Assembly (NCBI GenBank): GCA_002189035.1
Contig: NEEC01000008.1
Coordinates: forward strand, 372,001 to 436,000
Direction: 5' to 3'
From: Utricularia gibba
Taxonomy: Eukaryota > Streptophyta > Magnoliopsida > Lamiales > Lentibulariaceae
DNA length: 64,000 bases
Shown: one piece after another, positions 32,544 to 45,395 of the stretch
How the letters are laid out: each line of letters begins with the position of its first letter
How positions within the stretch are numbered: position 1 is the first letter of the stretch
Program-made: the position numbers and the translations under genes
The notes under the pieces: model-generated
The model's database searches: none
What the model was told of the DNA's origin: nothing
Seen by the model: the letters and a program-made list of their open reading frames with translations, nothing else

Positions 32544-34480
32544 GTGGATGATGGTGACGAGGATATTCAAGAAAGTAGCTACAAACCAGTGTACAATCCT
32601 AAGCATGGATTTCAATATGTAGAACTTAACGAGAGATTTCATTTTTTTAGAAAAGCACATGCTCGAGAAGCTATTATTAAGCATGCAATTGAGAATGGAA
32701 AGGAGCTTCAATGGAAAAAAAATGATTCGATTTGTTTGAGGGTATGTAACTTTACATTGCTTTATTTTCCTTTTTGTTGTCACATTGGATAACATTTTAT
32801 TCCATTTAGACTGAGTGTGCAACACTAGATTGTGGTTGGATGGTCTATGCTAGTAAGCTAAAGGATGTTAATGGATGGGTAGTTAAAAAGTTGGTTAATC
32901 TCAACCATGCATATTATTGCGGGAAGGTATTATCTAATGGTACATGTATAGGTTTCGTGAAAATCCAACCCTTCACATAGATAGTTTCAGGAATGAGATA
33001 AATAGGAAATTGCAAGTGTGCATAGGCTAGGCAAATGGTTCATGATTGTGTTGAAGTAAGATATGAGATGCAATTTAACAAGATAATGGGTTATTATCAA
33101 TAATTGGAAGCCACTAACCCAGGTTCAACAGTTAAACTAGATTTGGTTAATGATTCTATTGAACTAGGCCGCAAACGGTTCCGAAGGCTTTACATTTGCT
33201 TGGGTTCTCGTGAAAATGGTTTTAGGCTTGGTTGTAGAAAAAATTTTGATGTAGATGGATGTTCTCTTATTGAAAATGTAGAGGACAAGCTGCTTACTGC
33301 AGTGGGTCTTGATGTAAATAATAAAGTTTACCCAAGAGTATATACACTTGTCAAAGGAGAAAATAAGGAGGTTTGGAGCTGGTTTCTATCTATTTTCCAA
33401 GAGGATATCAACATTATAAATGGTAATATGTAAGAGTATGTAATTATGTCTGATTGAGATAAAAGATTGGAGTATGCTATCACGAATATTCTTCCCAATA
33501 TCCAGATTCTCATTTTCTACTTTGCTATGTTTTTTTCATTTTCTGTCATATTCTTCTCAAAATTTCTAAGACAATGGCTATGGGGTTGTGCGATTCAAAG
33601 CATTGTATGGAGTGCTGCTCGAGCATTAACTAAATTCGAACTCTATTTTTTTGAACTTGAGAAAGTTAGTGAAGTTACTTATGCTTGCATGTGTAATATA
33701 CCACAACATTTTTAGGCTAGGTATACATTTTTAGAGAGCATCACTTGTGATATTTTGCTAAATAACATGTCCTAAAACTTCAATTCAATGATTCCACCTA
33801 TAAGAAAGCTACCTTTAGTGCCAATGTTAGAGGGGATTAGAAAGAAACTCATGGAATGCTTTGCGAAAAATCTCTATGTCTACCTAAGATGGAAGAATTC
33901 AATTTGTTCTCAAATATGGAAAATTATCCGATTGAATGAGAAAAAACAAAGCACTGGAAGAGTTATTCCATATGATGGATGGAATTAGAAATGGACGGAT
34001 GGTGAAGATCAACACGGTGTGGATCTTGCAAGGAAAACATACACCTACCGTCGATTTCAATTAATAGGTATTAATATTAATAATTGTAGCACATAGTTTC
34101 TTTTTCTAATGTATTTTTTTCTAGGCTACCTTGTAAACATACACTATTAGTACTGAAGTCAAAGAAAGAAGTCATCTACAATTTCATAAGTCCTCACAAT
34201 AGTGTGAGTGCCTATGAAATCTACTACGTCACACCTATCCCACCCATGTCTGGAAACTTGTATTGGCCATTATATGAGGGGGATCTGCCTTTGCCATAGT
34301 TGGTTCCTGTTAGGCAAAATGGTAGATCAAAACAAAATCGCCATCAAAGAAAAGATGAACCGTGCAAAAGGTACACAAGCATGAGTGCCTACGGATCCTC
34401 CATTTGCAAGGCCAAGGGGCATAACAAGAAGTTCTGTCCCTAAAAAGACACATCGATTCACAATCGTAGCGAAATGGCAT
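32544..34480 (+). mobile_element. MULE (MuDR-family) transposase remnant
   Basis: On the plus strand, pieces match plant MuDR transposases in the right order. 32544-32750: 'YNPKHGFQYVELNERFHFFRKAHAREAIIKHAIENGKELQWKKNDS', the N-terminal MuDR domain. 32812-32960: 'CATLDCGWMVYASKLKDVNGWVVKKLVNLNHAYYCGKV', the WRKY/GCM1-like zinc finger. 33104-33433: 'NPGSTVKLD', then 'DGC..IEN' and 'DVNNKVYPRVYTLVKGENKEVWSWFLSIFQEDI', the DDE core. 33440-33490: 'KRLEYAITNILPN'. 34315-34440: a basic stretch and 'CKAKGHNKKFCP', the C-terminal zinc knuckle. Introns and stops break it; it lies opposite in strand to the first MULE at 0.9-2.6 kb. Terminal repeats not found. Confidence 0.85.
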
Positions 34481-37260
34481 TAAAAGAAAGAGATGAAAGA
34501 AGAAGACACCAAAAGGATATGCATTTATTAAGGTGTATGTATTAATGCTGCTAGCTTTTGAAAGTGTTAATGCCAAGCGAATCTTTTGTAATGCAAAGTT
34601 GTCTTGAATTTTTGTGCTATTGCCTTGTTAATGCATTGTTAATGCAATAGAAATGTGCATTTTAATGAAAGCAAGTCTACTAAAAACTAACAAATGTGTT
34701 CTTTAAAAACACATTACTTGTACAACATAAATAAACCACTTCAACAAGAAAATGAACACTAGTTCAACAAAGAACCATCTTCAATATAATCTACATTTCT
34801 TCCAATGCTAATCAATTTTTTCAGCCAATCAACGTTTTCCACATGCTGCTGCAAACTAGCACGATACTAAAACAATTTCAGGAAATAGTATGCATTTTAC
34901 AAATCATAAATCATTAAATTTTAAGAAATAATAACATTCAATCTCAAATATGTCAAGACATACCTACCTCCTCAACACGCATTTATGCTTCATAGATTTT
35001 CTCTACAAGATCCATATTAGCCTCCTCTAATGTTCAGATCTTCAATTAAAAATGTGTGATTTGTCATCACTTTTGGGAATCAATATGAACATCAATTTTA
35101 TCCTAAAAAAACCAAACCTGCTGCGCCACTTTAGAGGGAGTTGATGAAATATTTTTTTACCTCGTCAGACGACTCCAAACTCAACTCTTCCTTCAACTTC
35201 TTTACTATCAATACGAGCTGATTGATAGTTTCATTGATAGTCCTATCGACATTGGTTGCGGATGCCCTCTTCGCCTGCTGCCATAGCTTTTCTCCACCAA
35301 CATGAGAAACATCTTCCACTGCCTTTGTCTTTTTAGACTTCTCATTGGATGCTACACCACATTGAGACCGACTGCTTGCCATGTGCAATTCTTTGATTAG
35401 GGTTCACCAATATGAGGGCCGTTATAATTGCATAGGAACCTTAGAACAAATATAATTCTCTGAGTCAGGTTTGTTAAAATGGTTGGGTCGATTTGTTAAA
35501 ATCCATGGGTTTGTAATGGAGAGGACTAAAGTAGCGCAAGAATAGGAGAAAAATGATTCAATTGACTCTACATTAAAAAGAGGGACTAAATAAAATCTCT
35601 TCCTAAAAATTGAGAAATAATTTAATGATTTTACCGGACAATCTTGTAGTTGCAATAGCAATGAGGTTTAATAGAAGCAAATTTTAGATGGAAACTATAG
35701 AAGGCATTGCACAAATGTATTAAAATATTCAACCAATAAATCATGGAGTCAATACTATCAAGAAAATAAGAGAGATGATATCAAAATCAGAAAATAGAAC
35801 CTCCTTTCTCCAATCTACTATCTTCACCATGATTGGGAAAATGAATTAGAGAAGAGGAAATGAGAGAAATGCTACTAAAAATACTTTTGGAAAATTTAGT
35901 TAAAAAGTAGAAATAAATTGGAAAAGTATCTTATTATTTACTTTTCAAAAAACAATTTTTGTAGTATAATTTCAAAATTATTTTTGATAGTAGTACTTTT
36001 GAAATTGTTAATATTCTAAAATAACTATTTTTATTTTTTAAAAAATATAAATAGATTCTAAAAATTTTTCCAACAGATATTTTAATAAAAACGGTCAAAC
36101 TAAACCCCTCTAAATGGTTCAAGTGTGCCTATCCTAATCGACAAACATCATTGAAGGTGAGAAATTAGAAAGGCATGTGATGTGGTGTAGGCCTAATAAG
36201 AGCATCTCCAACCCACTCCGTTCTTTCAAACATGACAATTTAATTATCTCTCCATTCCACATACAAACAGTCAGTCCAATGTTACAAAATTTGTTCTCTT
36301 TCCTCCACTGTTTCATTTGTGAATATACTTTGTCCACAGGAAACTCCACCTATTTTTTATTGTTTCACCACAAAAGGTTTCATTTTTTTGACATGCCATA
36401 CCACATTAAAGAATATGTCTAAAAACTCAAGGTGAAAGTATCTTTCATTTGGGTTGAAAAACTATTTTCGAAGAATCAATAACATGAGGGATATGTTATT
36501 ACTCCACCTATAGTTGAAATTCAATTGATCAACTGAGAGCTGAAGAACCAATATTCCATGTCAATGTTGAGCTCAAGATGAATTCCTTTCTTGCTCAAGC
36601 AACTCAATCTCAAAATTATGTTCTTTATCTTTAATTGAAGAGCGATTTGATGGATCATATTTAGACTAAGTTTGGCTAGGAACAATGAAGTTTGTAAAAT
36701 TCAAATTGTTGTTGCTTGTGATATTTCATTTGTTAACTATCTATTCAAGTAGTTTGTCGCTTTTTATTTCAATTTTATAAGATTTCAGTTGGCTGGTCGA
36801 ATATAAATGTTAATATCCTACATGTAATAATATATTTCATAAAATAATTAGTTGTAAATTACTTTACTAAATGTACGGATGGAATGGGTTAGAGATGTTC
36901 CATTGGCGATGAGGATAAGGACTCGGGCAGGACAGTGGGCCCATCTTCTCGACCGGAATGAACCCGACGATCGGCGGCGGCGACGTACGTCGAGTTTTGC
37001 CGTAAAAAAGGGCTCTGATGTTTTGCAAAAGCTTCTTCTCTTGATATCGCCTTATGATTCTATTATAGCACACATTTTCTGGTCATTTGAGGTGAGAGGA
37101 ACATGCAAACGTTAAAGCAGAAATTTTTGAACTATTGTAGCACACAATTCTGGTCGTTTGACATAGCTAATCCCAGAAAAATGTATTGTCATGCCGATGA
37201 TAACTTTATTTAGAGAAGCCTTGTGAAGTGCAGTTTACCCAAGAGGTGTTTGAGGAGATG
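34481..37260. other. Intergenic, one unexplained open frame
   Basis: Mostly AT-rich. The minus-strand frame 35388-35131 (85 residues, starting MHMASSRSQ, with a coiled-coil-like 'INETINQLVLIVKKLKEELSL') could be a transposon accessory protein fragment; no family recognised. 36890-36990 has a short GC-rich patch resembling transposon sequence. No other signal. Confidence 0.4.
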
Positions 37261-37265
37261 CGTGT

Positions 37266-39667
37266 CTACATCCTTGAATAGCCATGGCCATCTTCATACT
37301 GTTCCATGAACTCGTCGTTGAATTTCTTGAAGCTAGCCATGATTTCAGGCATGTCTTCCTCGGCAGGTAAGATGGTGGTTCTCAAGTGGAAGACACTACA
37401 AGTTATGTGAATGGAAATGCAACTTGAATTATTGAACAGAGGAAGTTCCAGTGTGAGAGTCCTAAGCAAAAGTGCGTACCCTTCCTTCTGGCCGAAACCG
37501 GAACCAGGGACGGTTGAAATGCCAGTAGCCTCAAGAAGCTTGAGGCAGTAAAAGACATCAGGCACCTTCCCAGCTCTTTTTGCAGCCTCTATTGCTCTTG
37601 GAGGTAATCGTATTTGTGGGAAGGAGTACATAGCACCTGAAAAGATAGAAATGCATTGGTTGCTTTGAGGCACGGAAGTTGATCAAGAGGAATAGTTTGG
37701 AGGATGCCTTCTGTAAAATTGCAGATGACGTTTCTGCAACTGTTGAAACCATCTGTCATTATGTTTGCTCTCCTTCGCAAAGACTCGAGAATTCCTTTGC
37801 TGTGTTGGAATCACATTACCGCGTTATGGGGAAAAAAAACATACTTTTCAGTACAGAAACTCTGCTCGCGGAATACCTCTCGCTGATAAATCGGTCATAT
37901 GATATATCTCCTGGTTTGGGAGGGTTAACCATGAGCCCCATCTGTGAATCATGCGGGATGACATTCCTATAGGGAACCAGAGGAATAGCAGCAGCATATG
38001 CGCACAAGCATGACAACAACACTTACAAATATTTGTGCTGGGACATTCGGACAGAGTGCTATGGAGGCCACCTTGTAGATCTCATCAACCGTCTGCAGCA
38101 AACTAAACAGTTAGAATCTAGATTCAGCATTTCATGGAATGCATAAATATCATTTTGAAGGCAACTGACCCTTGGAGGAATGTTAGTCATCTCAAAGTAT
38201 CCGCCACGCTGCCCACATTCTCCCCAATAGCCTTTTGAGACTGTGTGAAATGAAACCAACTGGAGTTCTTTGCTGATTGGAGGCCCCATATCCATCAAAA
38301 CCTTTTGATGGCTCGAAAGCACGAAGGGATCATCATGAAAAGGGTTCAGACAAACTTGCAGCATCATATCATAGCATCCATACCTTTTTGGCACTGATGA
38401 ATGGGCGCTCGTCTTGATAAATATTTTGCTGATACACTTCATCACCAAGTAACACCAGATCGTTTTGGTAACAGAAGTTTATTACTTCTCTGAGATTCGC
38501 TTCACTGAGACACTGGCCAGTAGGATTTCCAGGGTTTATAATCACCATGGCTCTGACCTGAACACAAATGCTCTCGTATTAGAATGAGATCATCTCTTTG
38601 GCTTCTGCACACCCAATGTAAGGGTGCTTACCGCTGTCCCTTGTGAGCGTGCCTGAGCAACTGAGTGTCGAAGGGCTGCAATATCGAGACCCCAGTTTGC
38701 ATCTTCATTGAGGTAATATGGAACAAGGCTACCACCCAACAATGCAATGGTTGCTGAGTAAAGAGGATATTGTGGTACAGGGACTAATATCTGGATACAG
38801 AAAGAAGCAATTAGCAGTAGAAAAGGACATGGAAGAATAAGTCAATTGAACATCGTTGAGCATACCCCATCCCTTTCATTACGAATGACTGCATTTAGGA
38901 TCTGCTGTACTCCTTTGCTAGCACCATCTGTGAAGAATATGAGCTCTGGATCACTGCAATGGAAATAAGAATCAAGATGAAGTTGGTCGAAAAGGAGAAT
39001 CAATCTGAGCATCTCTATAACCTTGGATGTCCATCACGTCTTTGAATGAATTCAGCAACTTCTTTCCTGATTCCAGGAATACCACGTGAATCACTGTAAG
39101 CACCTGAGGTTAAACAAGTGATGACTCAAGCTTTGTATTCTTCTTAACCCGAAATTTACGGCCAATTGAGATATTGTTCTGTTAAATTTGTTCTACCTAG
39201 ACCCCCTGAAGTAATAGAAATATAATGTTTCGCTCTAGCAATTGCATCTGCAGGAAACAGTAGCCCTACTTTTGGATCATCCAGCAAGAATGGAGCTTGG
39301 CACAGAGCAACCACCTGAAACATTTGTACTCAGAAGCTGCAACAGTAAAATGTAGTTTTCAACAGGATCAGTTGCTGATTATAACCTGCCGAGGGAAAGT
39401 CAGAGGCTTCTGTCCCAGAGCATGCGGATTGCCAACATTGGTGAAGATGATCTGCAACAACCAGCGGGTTATGAATGCTTCTAGGAATCTACGGCACATC
39501 ATCTGTTTAAACCCCGAATGTTGTGATGGCAACATCAGCAAGAAATCTACCTTCTTTCCTTCTTTCTGAAGTTCAGAAGCTCGAAGATACAGCTCTCCTC
39601 GGACAGCATACTGGCATTTCTTTACATTTTCGTTCAAGTTTTCATAATCCAGTGGCTTTAATGCCAT
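37266..39667 (-). CDS. GGT1: Peroxisomal glutamate:glyoxylate aminotransferase (GGAT/AlaAT-like)
   Basis: Thirteen exons on the minus strand: 39667-39551, 39451-39386, 39314-39197, 39103-39022, 38953-38866, 38790-38632, 38557-38384, 38301-38170, 38092-38027, 37941-37877, 37799-37708, 37636-37480, 37395-37266. They sum to 1446 bases, 481 residues, the length I recall for Arabidopsis GGAT1 (At1g23310). The start 'MALKPLDYENLNENVKKCQYAVRGELYLRASELQKEGKK' is family-typical. 'INPGNPTGQ' and 'FHTVSKGYWGECGQRGGY' (with the PLP-binding Lys) mark a class I/II aminotransferase. The C-terminus ends SRM, a non-canonical peroxisomal targeting signal 1. The enzyme transfers an amino group from glutamate (or alanine) to glyoxylate to give glycine in photorespiration. 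The frame is intact. Intron 11 starts with GC. Confidence 0.95.
37637..37707 (-). other. Non-canonical GC-AG intron (GGAT intron 11)
   Basis: The exon ends ACAGAAG and the intron starts GCATCCTCC, ending CTTTTCAG. Splicing gives 'NFTE-G-AMYSFPQ', the family sequence, and keeps the 481-residue frame. Unlike the other GC introns here, the donor lacks the strong GCAAGT; its +3 to +7 bases are ATCCT, as in U12 donors, but no U12 branch site is present near the acceptor. Confidence 0.75.
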
Positions 39668-41340
39668 AGTGATGTTGCTTATAGACTCTGATCAGCTGTC
39701 CAAGTTTTAAGTGCACATCAGAACTCAATTCATCTAAATCCAGAAGTCCACTTTACAGAAACAGAAGACACACACACATCTTTTAACCAGAAATCAAATA
39801 AAGTGGTTCCTAGGCCATGGACACGGGTTGGCACGCGAGTCGACAACCAAGAGTAGCCGCTTATTCCCACAATAAAATATTTTCGGCTGGATTTATCTAG
39901 TGAAAAAGGTTTAGCTCTATACAATTAGGTTACTTCTCACAGCCGCCATCTTGAAAAGAGACGACGGCTAAGCTATTGATAAAGTGTTCAAAGAGACTAA
40001 CTGGGTTTGACTCATGATCATGGACCATTCATTCAACATAATCTCAAACTCCCCCAGAGGAAATACAATGAATTAGTAAAAGGATGGCATCAAAATTCCA
40101 GAAAAGACACACCACAGCAGCAGATACGAAACCACCTGGGCGATTCTTGTAGCCTCTGCGCCAATGGACTCCTCAATGAGCTTAAAAGTGTTCTTGTCTC
40201 TCAGTCTCCACACATTCTTCCATAAAAATGGAGTCTTTTTCACAATTTCATAAAAAATGTATGACACAGAGTCACGCACAGATTTCATTTTTATTTTTCT
40301 TAAAGAAACATTAAAGGGCCACCACAGATACTGATGTGGGGTGGATAAAAACTCGGAGCCTTGTTCATAGATTAGGATAATGTTTGCAATAGAAGAGTGG
40401 CTCTGCTTCAACATCGGTCCTGGTGTCCGGGACATGGCCTTTTGCAGCATCCCATCCCTCGGCAGCAGCAATTGTGAAGTAGAGAAAACAAGTGTCGGTT
40501 TCCTGTTCGCATGAATACACGCTACGGTTGATCACTTAAACCGTAATAAAGTAATAATATCACACAGAAAAAAAAGATTTGGGCCTATAAAAAGGTAATA
40601 CCCCTTCGTGTTAGGGTCAAGTGAACTCATACAAATGGGTCGCTCTGAGCCCATATTAGATCCAGGGGCTTTTATTTTCCAAAATGCATGAAATATTGTG
40701 TCTGTCGGATGATCAGTGGATCGAAAGGTGAATGAAATGGAGATGAAACTTCTCTACGCCTCAGAGACTGTCGGGTGATCAGTGAATCGTATCCATTTCC
40801 AGCTGCTTCAACCTTATTTCTGTAGTCTCGGAATCCAACTGCCGTAAAACAAATTGATTGAACCAGAAAGGCGGATAATCATGGAAAAGCGAGCAAGTAG
40901 CTTCCGCTTCTGATATGGAGATACCCCGGAAACTTCACCGCGCAGAAGACGAGCGCTTCTTCGGTAAACTCCTCTAGCTTATATACACGCATCTGTTATG
41001 GTGCTTTAGCTTCTATGCAGTGATGATCGGGGAGGTTGAGCCGGGCCAAATCGGATGATGGGATTCTGCATCTCCAGTATGCAGTTTCAGTGGATTCTCG
41101 TCTGAAACAGCAGAACCGAGCCGGAATTTAGGGAGGTAGAAGAGATTCTGATTCTTCGGAATGTCTGAGCCACGACAGAATGATGGTGTTCAAAGAAGTT
41201 GTGCATCTCATACGGCTGCAGTTCTTGGCAGCTGAGATATATTTCCTGCAGGATTTTGACCCATCATATTGCAGCGGACTGTAGATGTGCCCGAAAATGG
41301 ACGACATGACTAAGAAAGTACGAAAACGAAGGCACTTACG
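39668..41340. other. GGAT upstream region; possible gene remnant
   Basis: Contains the promoter and 5' UTR of GGAT. It is more GC-rich than the deserts on either side. A minus-strand open frame at 40471-40073 (up to 132 codons, ending 'WCVFSGILMPSFY') has no ATG-supported family resemblance; its Ile/Val-rich end could be chance. No domain is recognisable in the six frames by eye. I record it as unannotated. Confidence 0.35.
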
Positions 41341-44280
41341 CTGCAGCCTCTATCTTGAATACCTTTATTTTTTTATTTCTTTGTTAAATACCTATTTTTG
41401 TTATTTTTAAGTATTTTTATTTTATCAATACATTAAAATATATACTGATATATAAACATTCTCAATTAGTGTATAAAAAATATATAAGAAAATTATTTAA
41501 AAATTAATATAATCTATAAATATTGAGTTATTTCGAAAAATATATTATATATAAAAATTATTTGATATTTATGTATTATATACGAAAAAAAACTAATAAT
41601 TAATTTATTAAAAAATGAATTCCTAATTCTAATTTTAAACTTAACTTTAATTTCAAATAATTATAATATTTCTTAAAATATAATTTTTCAAAATTTATAT
41701 TAATAGATTTCAACTTAGTTTATGTAAATCAAGTCGATGCCAACATTCAATAAAAAAATAATTGTTGAAAGTTTTAAATGATTATTTTATTATTTAATAA
41801 AAGAAATAATCATTATAACTTTCAATTATTTTATTATTTTAATAAATATATATTTTTAAAATTTTTTATAAATACCATATATTATACATAAATTTTTACT
41901 TCATTTTCACATATTTATTTTGTTTTTTTTCATATAATTTCATATTATCTATATAAACATTCATTTTCATTTTTACATTTACATTCTCATTCATTTTACA
42001 AGTACACTGATTGTTTTATTCATAAAGGTACACGTATTTTATTATGACAACAATTTCAATGATTTCACTATGCACATTATATTCGACGAAGCATCATATG
42101 AATATCCTCAACTTAAAAAAGGGATCAACTTCGAAGGTGAGCGATGACTTACTCTTACGACCATTATAAATGTATGTAAAATAATAAAAAAAATATAATT
42201 GTAGGATACATTTGAAAAAGTAAAAGAATACTTTAAAAATCATGTTTGATTCAGCTCGAAGAATAATTGTAAAAAGAATAAAATAGACAAAGAAAGCTAT
42301 TTAAATTAAGAGCGAAAAAGCTTAATGGTCCTATGATCGATAAAATCAATAGAAAAATCATTATTGGTTCTATAGTATAGATAGTTCCAACGCGAAGGAC
42401 ACTTTATATAGTTGATATTTCATATAGAACATGTATTTGTAGATTTTGATAGATTTTTAAAGTTCTTTACAACTATACATAATGAATATGTTTGGTACAT
42501 GAATAAATTATAATAGGGATAAAATGTGGTATATAAACAGGGGGTATATAACAGTATAATTTTATCCCAACCTCTTTTTTCTTATTATTTTATCTCATAT
42601 TCATGATATAATTTATCCTGAGCATAATTGATTATACTACTTACCAAACATCCTATTTTTATTTTTCCATTTAACTATCCCCCTTTATCTTCTCTACCAA
42701 ACACACCCAATAGGTAATTTATCAAAAAATATTTTTTAATAAATTATAAATTATTTAGATAAATAATCTCATATTCCTATAAAAATATCATAGTTTCAAC
42801 ATTCAACCTAAAAAATTCATTGACAAGTTATATTTTATAAAAATGTTAGTTGCACTACATATAAGGTGAATTTCAACCTCTTTGAGATGAAATTCATTGT
42901 GATCTATTATTATTTGTATTAAAGCTAGACTTTACAAGACTACATGAACGATGTCGAGGGGTAATAGATAATAACTAACAGATAAAGACCAATCAAATAG
43001 GCTACTGTGAATTCAAACTTCAAAAGAGCTTTTATTTATTTGACTCGTGTAGAATGAGGATCCATTTATTTATTTGTTGCGACATTCCTCGTATGATGTT
43101 GTTATCATTATTTGGATCAAGTTTTTTCACAAAATCAAGCATCATAATCTCTAAGATGATCAAAGTTTTTCAATTTACCATCTGTGATATTGGATTAAAT
43201 TATTCCTTACTCCTATGATTGGTTATTCGAAATAAACTTGAAAGTTGAGACAATGAGAGATAAAGAAGAAAATATACATATTCTTTTTCTCAAGAACAAA
43301 TCCTTTTAATCAAGATCTATAATTTACGTTTCATTTTATATTTCAATATTTTAAACATTTATTACAAACATATTACAATTCGTAATTGGTTAGTATAAAA
43401 CACTTTTCATAAAACTCAACTCTATATGATTGATACGCGTATTATGTTCAATTGTGTTTTATATTTTTATAATTAAAATTTATCACGTAATAAGTGGCCT
43501 TCTACATTCATGGCCATGACAATGAGTAACTTGTAGTTATACCTAACATATATGTGTGTTCCATCTTCTCTATAGATGTTTCTCTTCCTTCTACAAACAT
43601 TTTTCAATATAACAATAATGTCTACATTTATCCCTTGCACTTTAATAAGATTTCTAAATTGCATAGTTGTGGATTACTCTGACGTACCAAACCTGCTCAT
43701 ATGCTCGTATGAGAATAATATCTAGACTATGTCTTCTAATACAATATCTTGAACTTGAATTGTATTTTGATGAATAATATAAATATAAATAATCAATTAT
43801 TTTCTACGTACATAAGTATAAATAGTATAGATATAAATAATATATGTGTGAATAATTTAGATCTAAATAATCAATGCAAATAATATCAATGTAAATAATC
43901 AATTATTTTCTATAATATATAAATATAAATAATTAGTATAAAAGTTCACACATATGTGGTTTATATATAAACAACATTTATGTGTAGTGAAACACAACTA
44001 TATTAACATAGGTTATCCATAAGCCATATCCATGTGTGGTGAAAAATATGTATACGAGCATGAATTATACATAGCCACACCCATGTGACTTTTCTTAAAG
44101 TGAAGTTGCGAGTTTAGGATCACACAAGCATAGTTTGTTTGTAAGCGACGTTTTAAGATTACGCACATTTATAGTGGAATTTTCAAGTAAAATAACTTTG
44201 ATTCTTGGCTTTTTTATATTCTTGATAAACGAAAAAATTTTGCATATCATTATATGCAAACTCTTAGATCAAATAAATTT
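41341..44280. other. AT-rich desert
   Basis: Extremely A/T-rich, with no open frame above 65 codons and no recognisable element. The minus-strand frame 43664-43473 contains 'YREDGTHIYVRYNYKLLIVMAMNVEGH', which weakly resembles the MULE transposase core and may be a small MULE fragment. Confidence 0.5.
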
Positions 44281-44299
44281 ATAATCTAATACACATTCA

Positions 44300-45395
44300 A
44301 GCATAAAACAATTATGAGTATAGTGATTAGGGTCGAACACGAAGAACAGGTGCTTGTCATATGATTAATCAATGTATGTATTCAATGTACGTTGGTAAAT
44401 TGCTCTTAACTAGGACTAACACAGAATTACAACGGAATACAGTAAAGAAAAGTAATAAGTTTTGGAGTTCGGTTGTTTGTATAATGAAATGAGTGATGCC
44501 TTGGGACTCCTAAGAGATGTATGCTTATTACTAAACAAGCTCACACAAACCATAAATCATACAACTAACATACAAAAATCTAAGTCTACCCGGATTCTTG
44601 TTTTCCCCCTAATCTTTTGTCTATCTCTAATTAGGGTTGTTAAGCTGGGTTTCACTACTTCCCCCTCTTGGATCTATCCTGGTTTATTAAGGAAGTAGCG
44701 TGACTTATGGCTGATTACGTCTAAAGATTGATTAGCATGTTTCTCCCTCTTTCACCCCAAGGCACCCCCTAAGTGCTTAACCACTCATGCTTAAGGTAAA
44801 CGAAAATACGAAAGAAAACATTATTCACAGTGTACTTATTTCACAGTCGAATACCAGAAAGCAAACAAGCAAGTAATGTAAAATGTCAACGGAAAACTAG
44901 AAACATCGCTAGCTACTCTTAGCTAAAAGTAATATTCTTCGAAAACAGAAAATAATCTTGAAACTTTAGCTTCGTTCCTGTTTGTCTTCCTCCTTCTTTC
45001 TTCCCAGAAAAACCTTCTCCAGAAAAAATGTCGTGAGTCTCCAATGGAGAGATCTGCCTTCTCTTTCCATTTTTTCCCTCTTTTTGTCCAAAACTCCCCT
45101 TTTTCCTCTTCCTTGAATTTTGTGTGTACTCCTTTTCAGAATTCTATTTCATCATCTGCCACCACACTGTTCATATTCGACTCCTTGGGATTTGTGTTGC
45201 GAACTGCACTGCATTGCTCGAATAAAACTATTAGAAGGTTGAGACTAAATCATAATTTAGTCCAAACTAAGACTAAAATAACACAATTACGGTACTTATG
45301 AGCAAAAATATAAAACTAGACAGTAAAATTTAATTTTTGTAGCACAATATGAATCTTTTCCATGTACTTAATTATCAAAAATATGTGTTATCAAT
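44300..45395 (+). repeat. Unclassified ~1.1 kb dispersed repeat, copy 1
   Basis: Aligns by eye over its whole length with 50140-51212 in the same orientation. Shared landmarks: GGTCGAACAC(A/G)A near the start, GTGATGCCTTGG(G/A)A, CATGCTTATTACTAAA, TTTATTAAGGAAGTAG, AAAGATTGATTAG, ACTCATGCT(T/C)AAG and AAAAATATGTGTTATCAAT at the end. Non-coding in all copies; possibly an LTR or LARD-type retrotransposon part. Confidence 0.75.
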
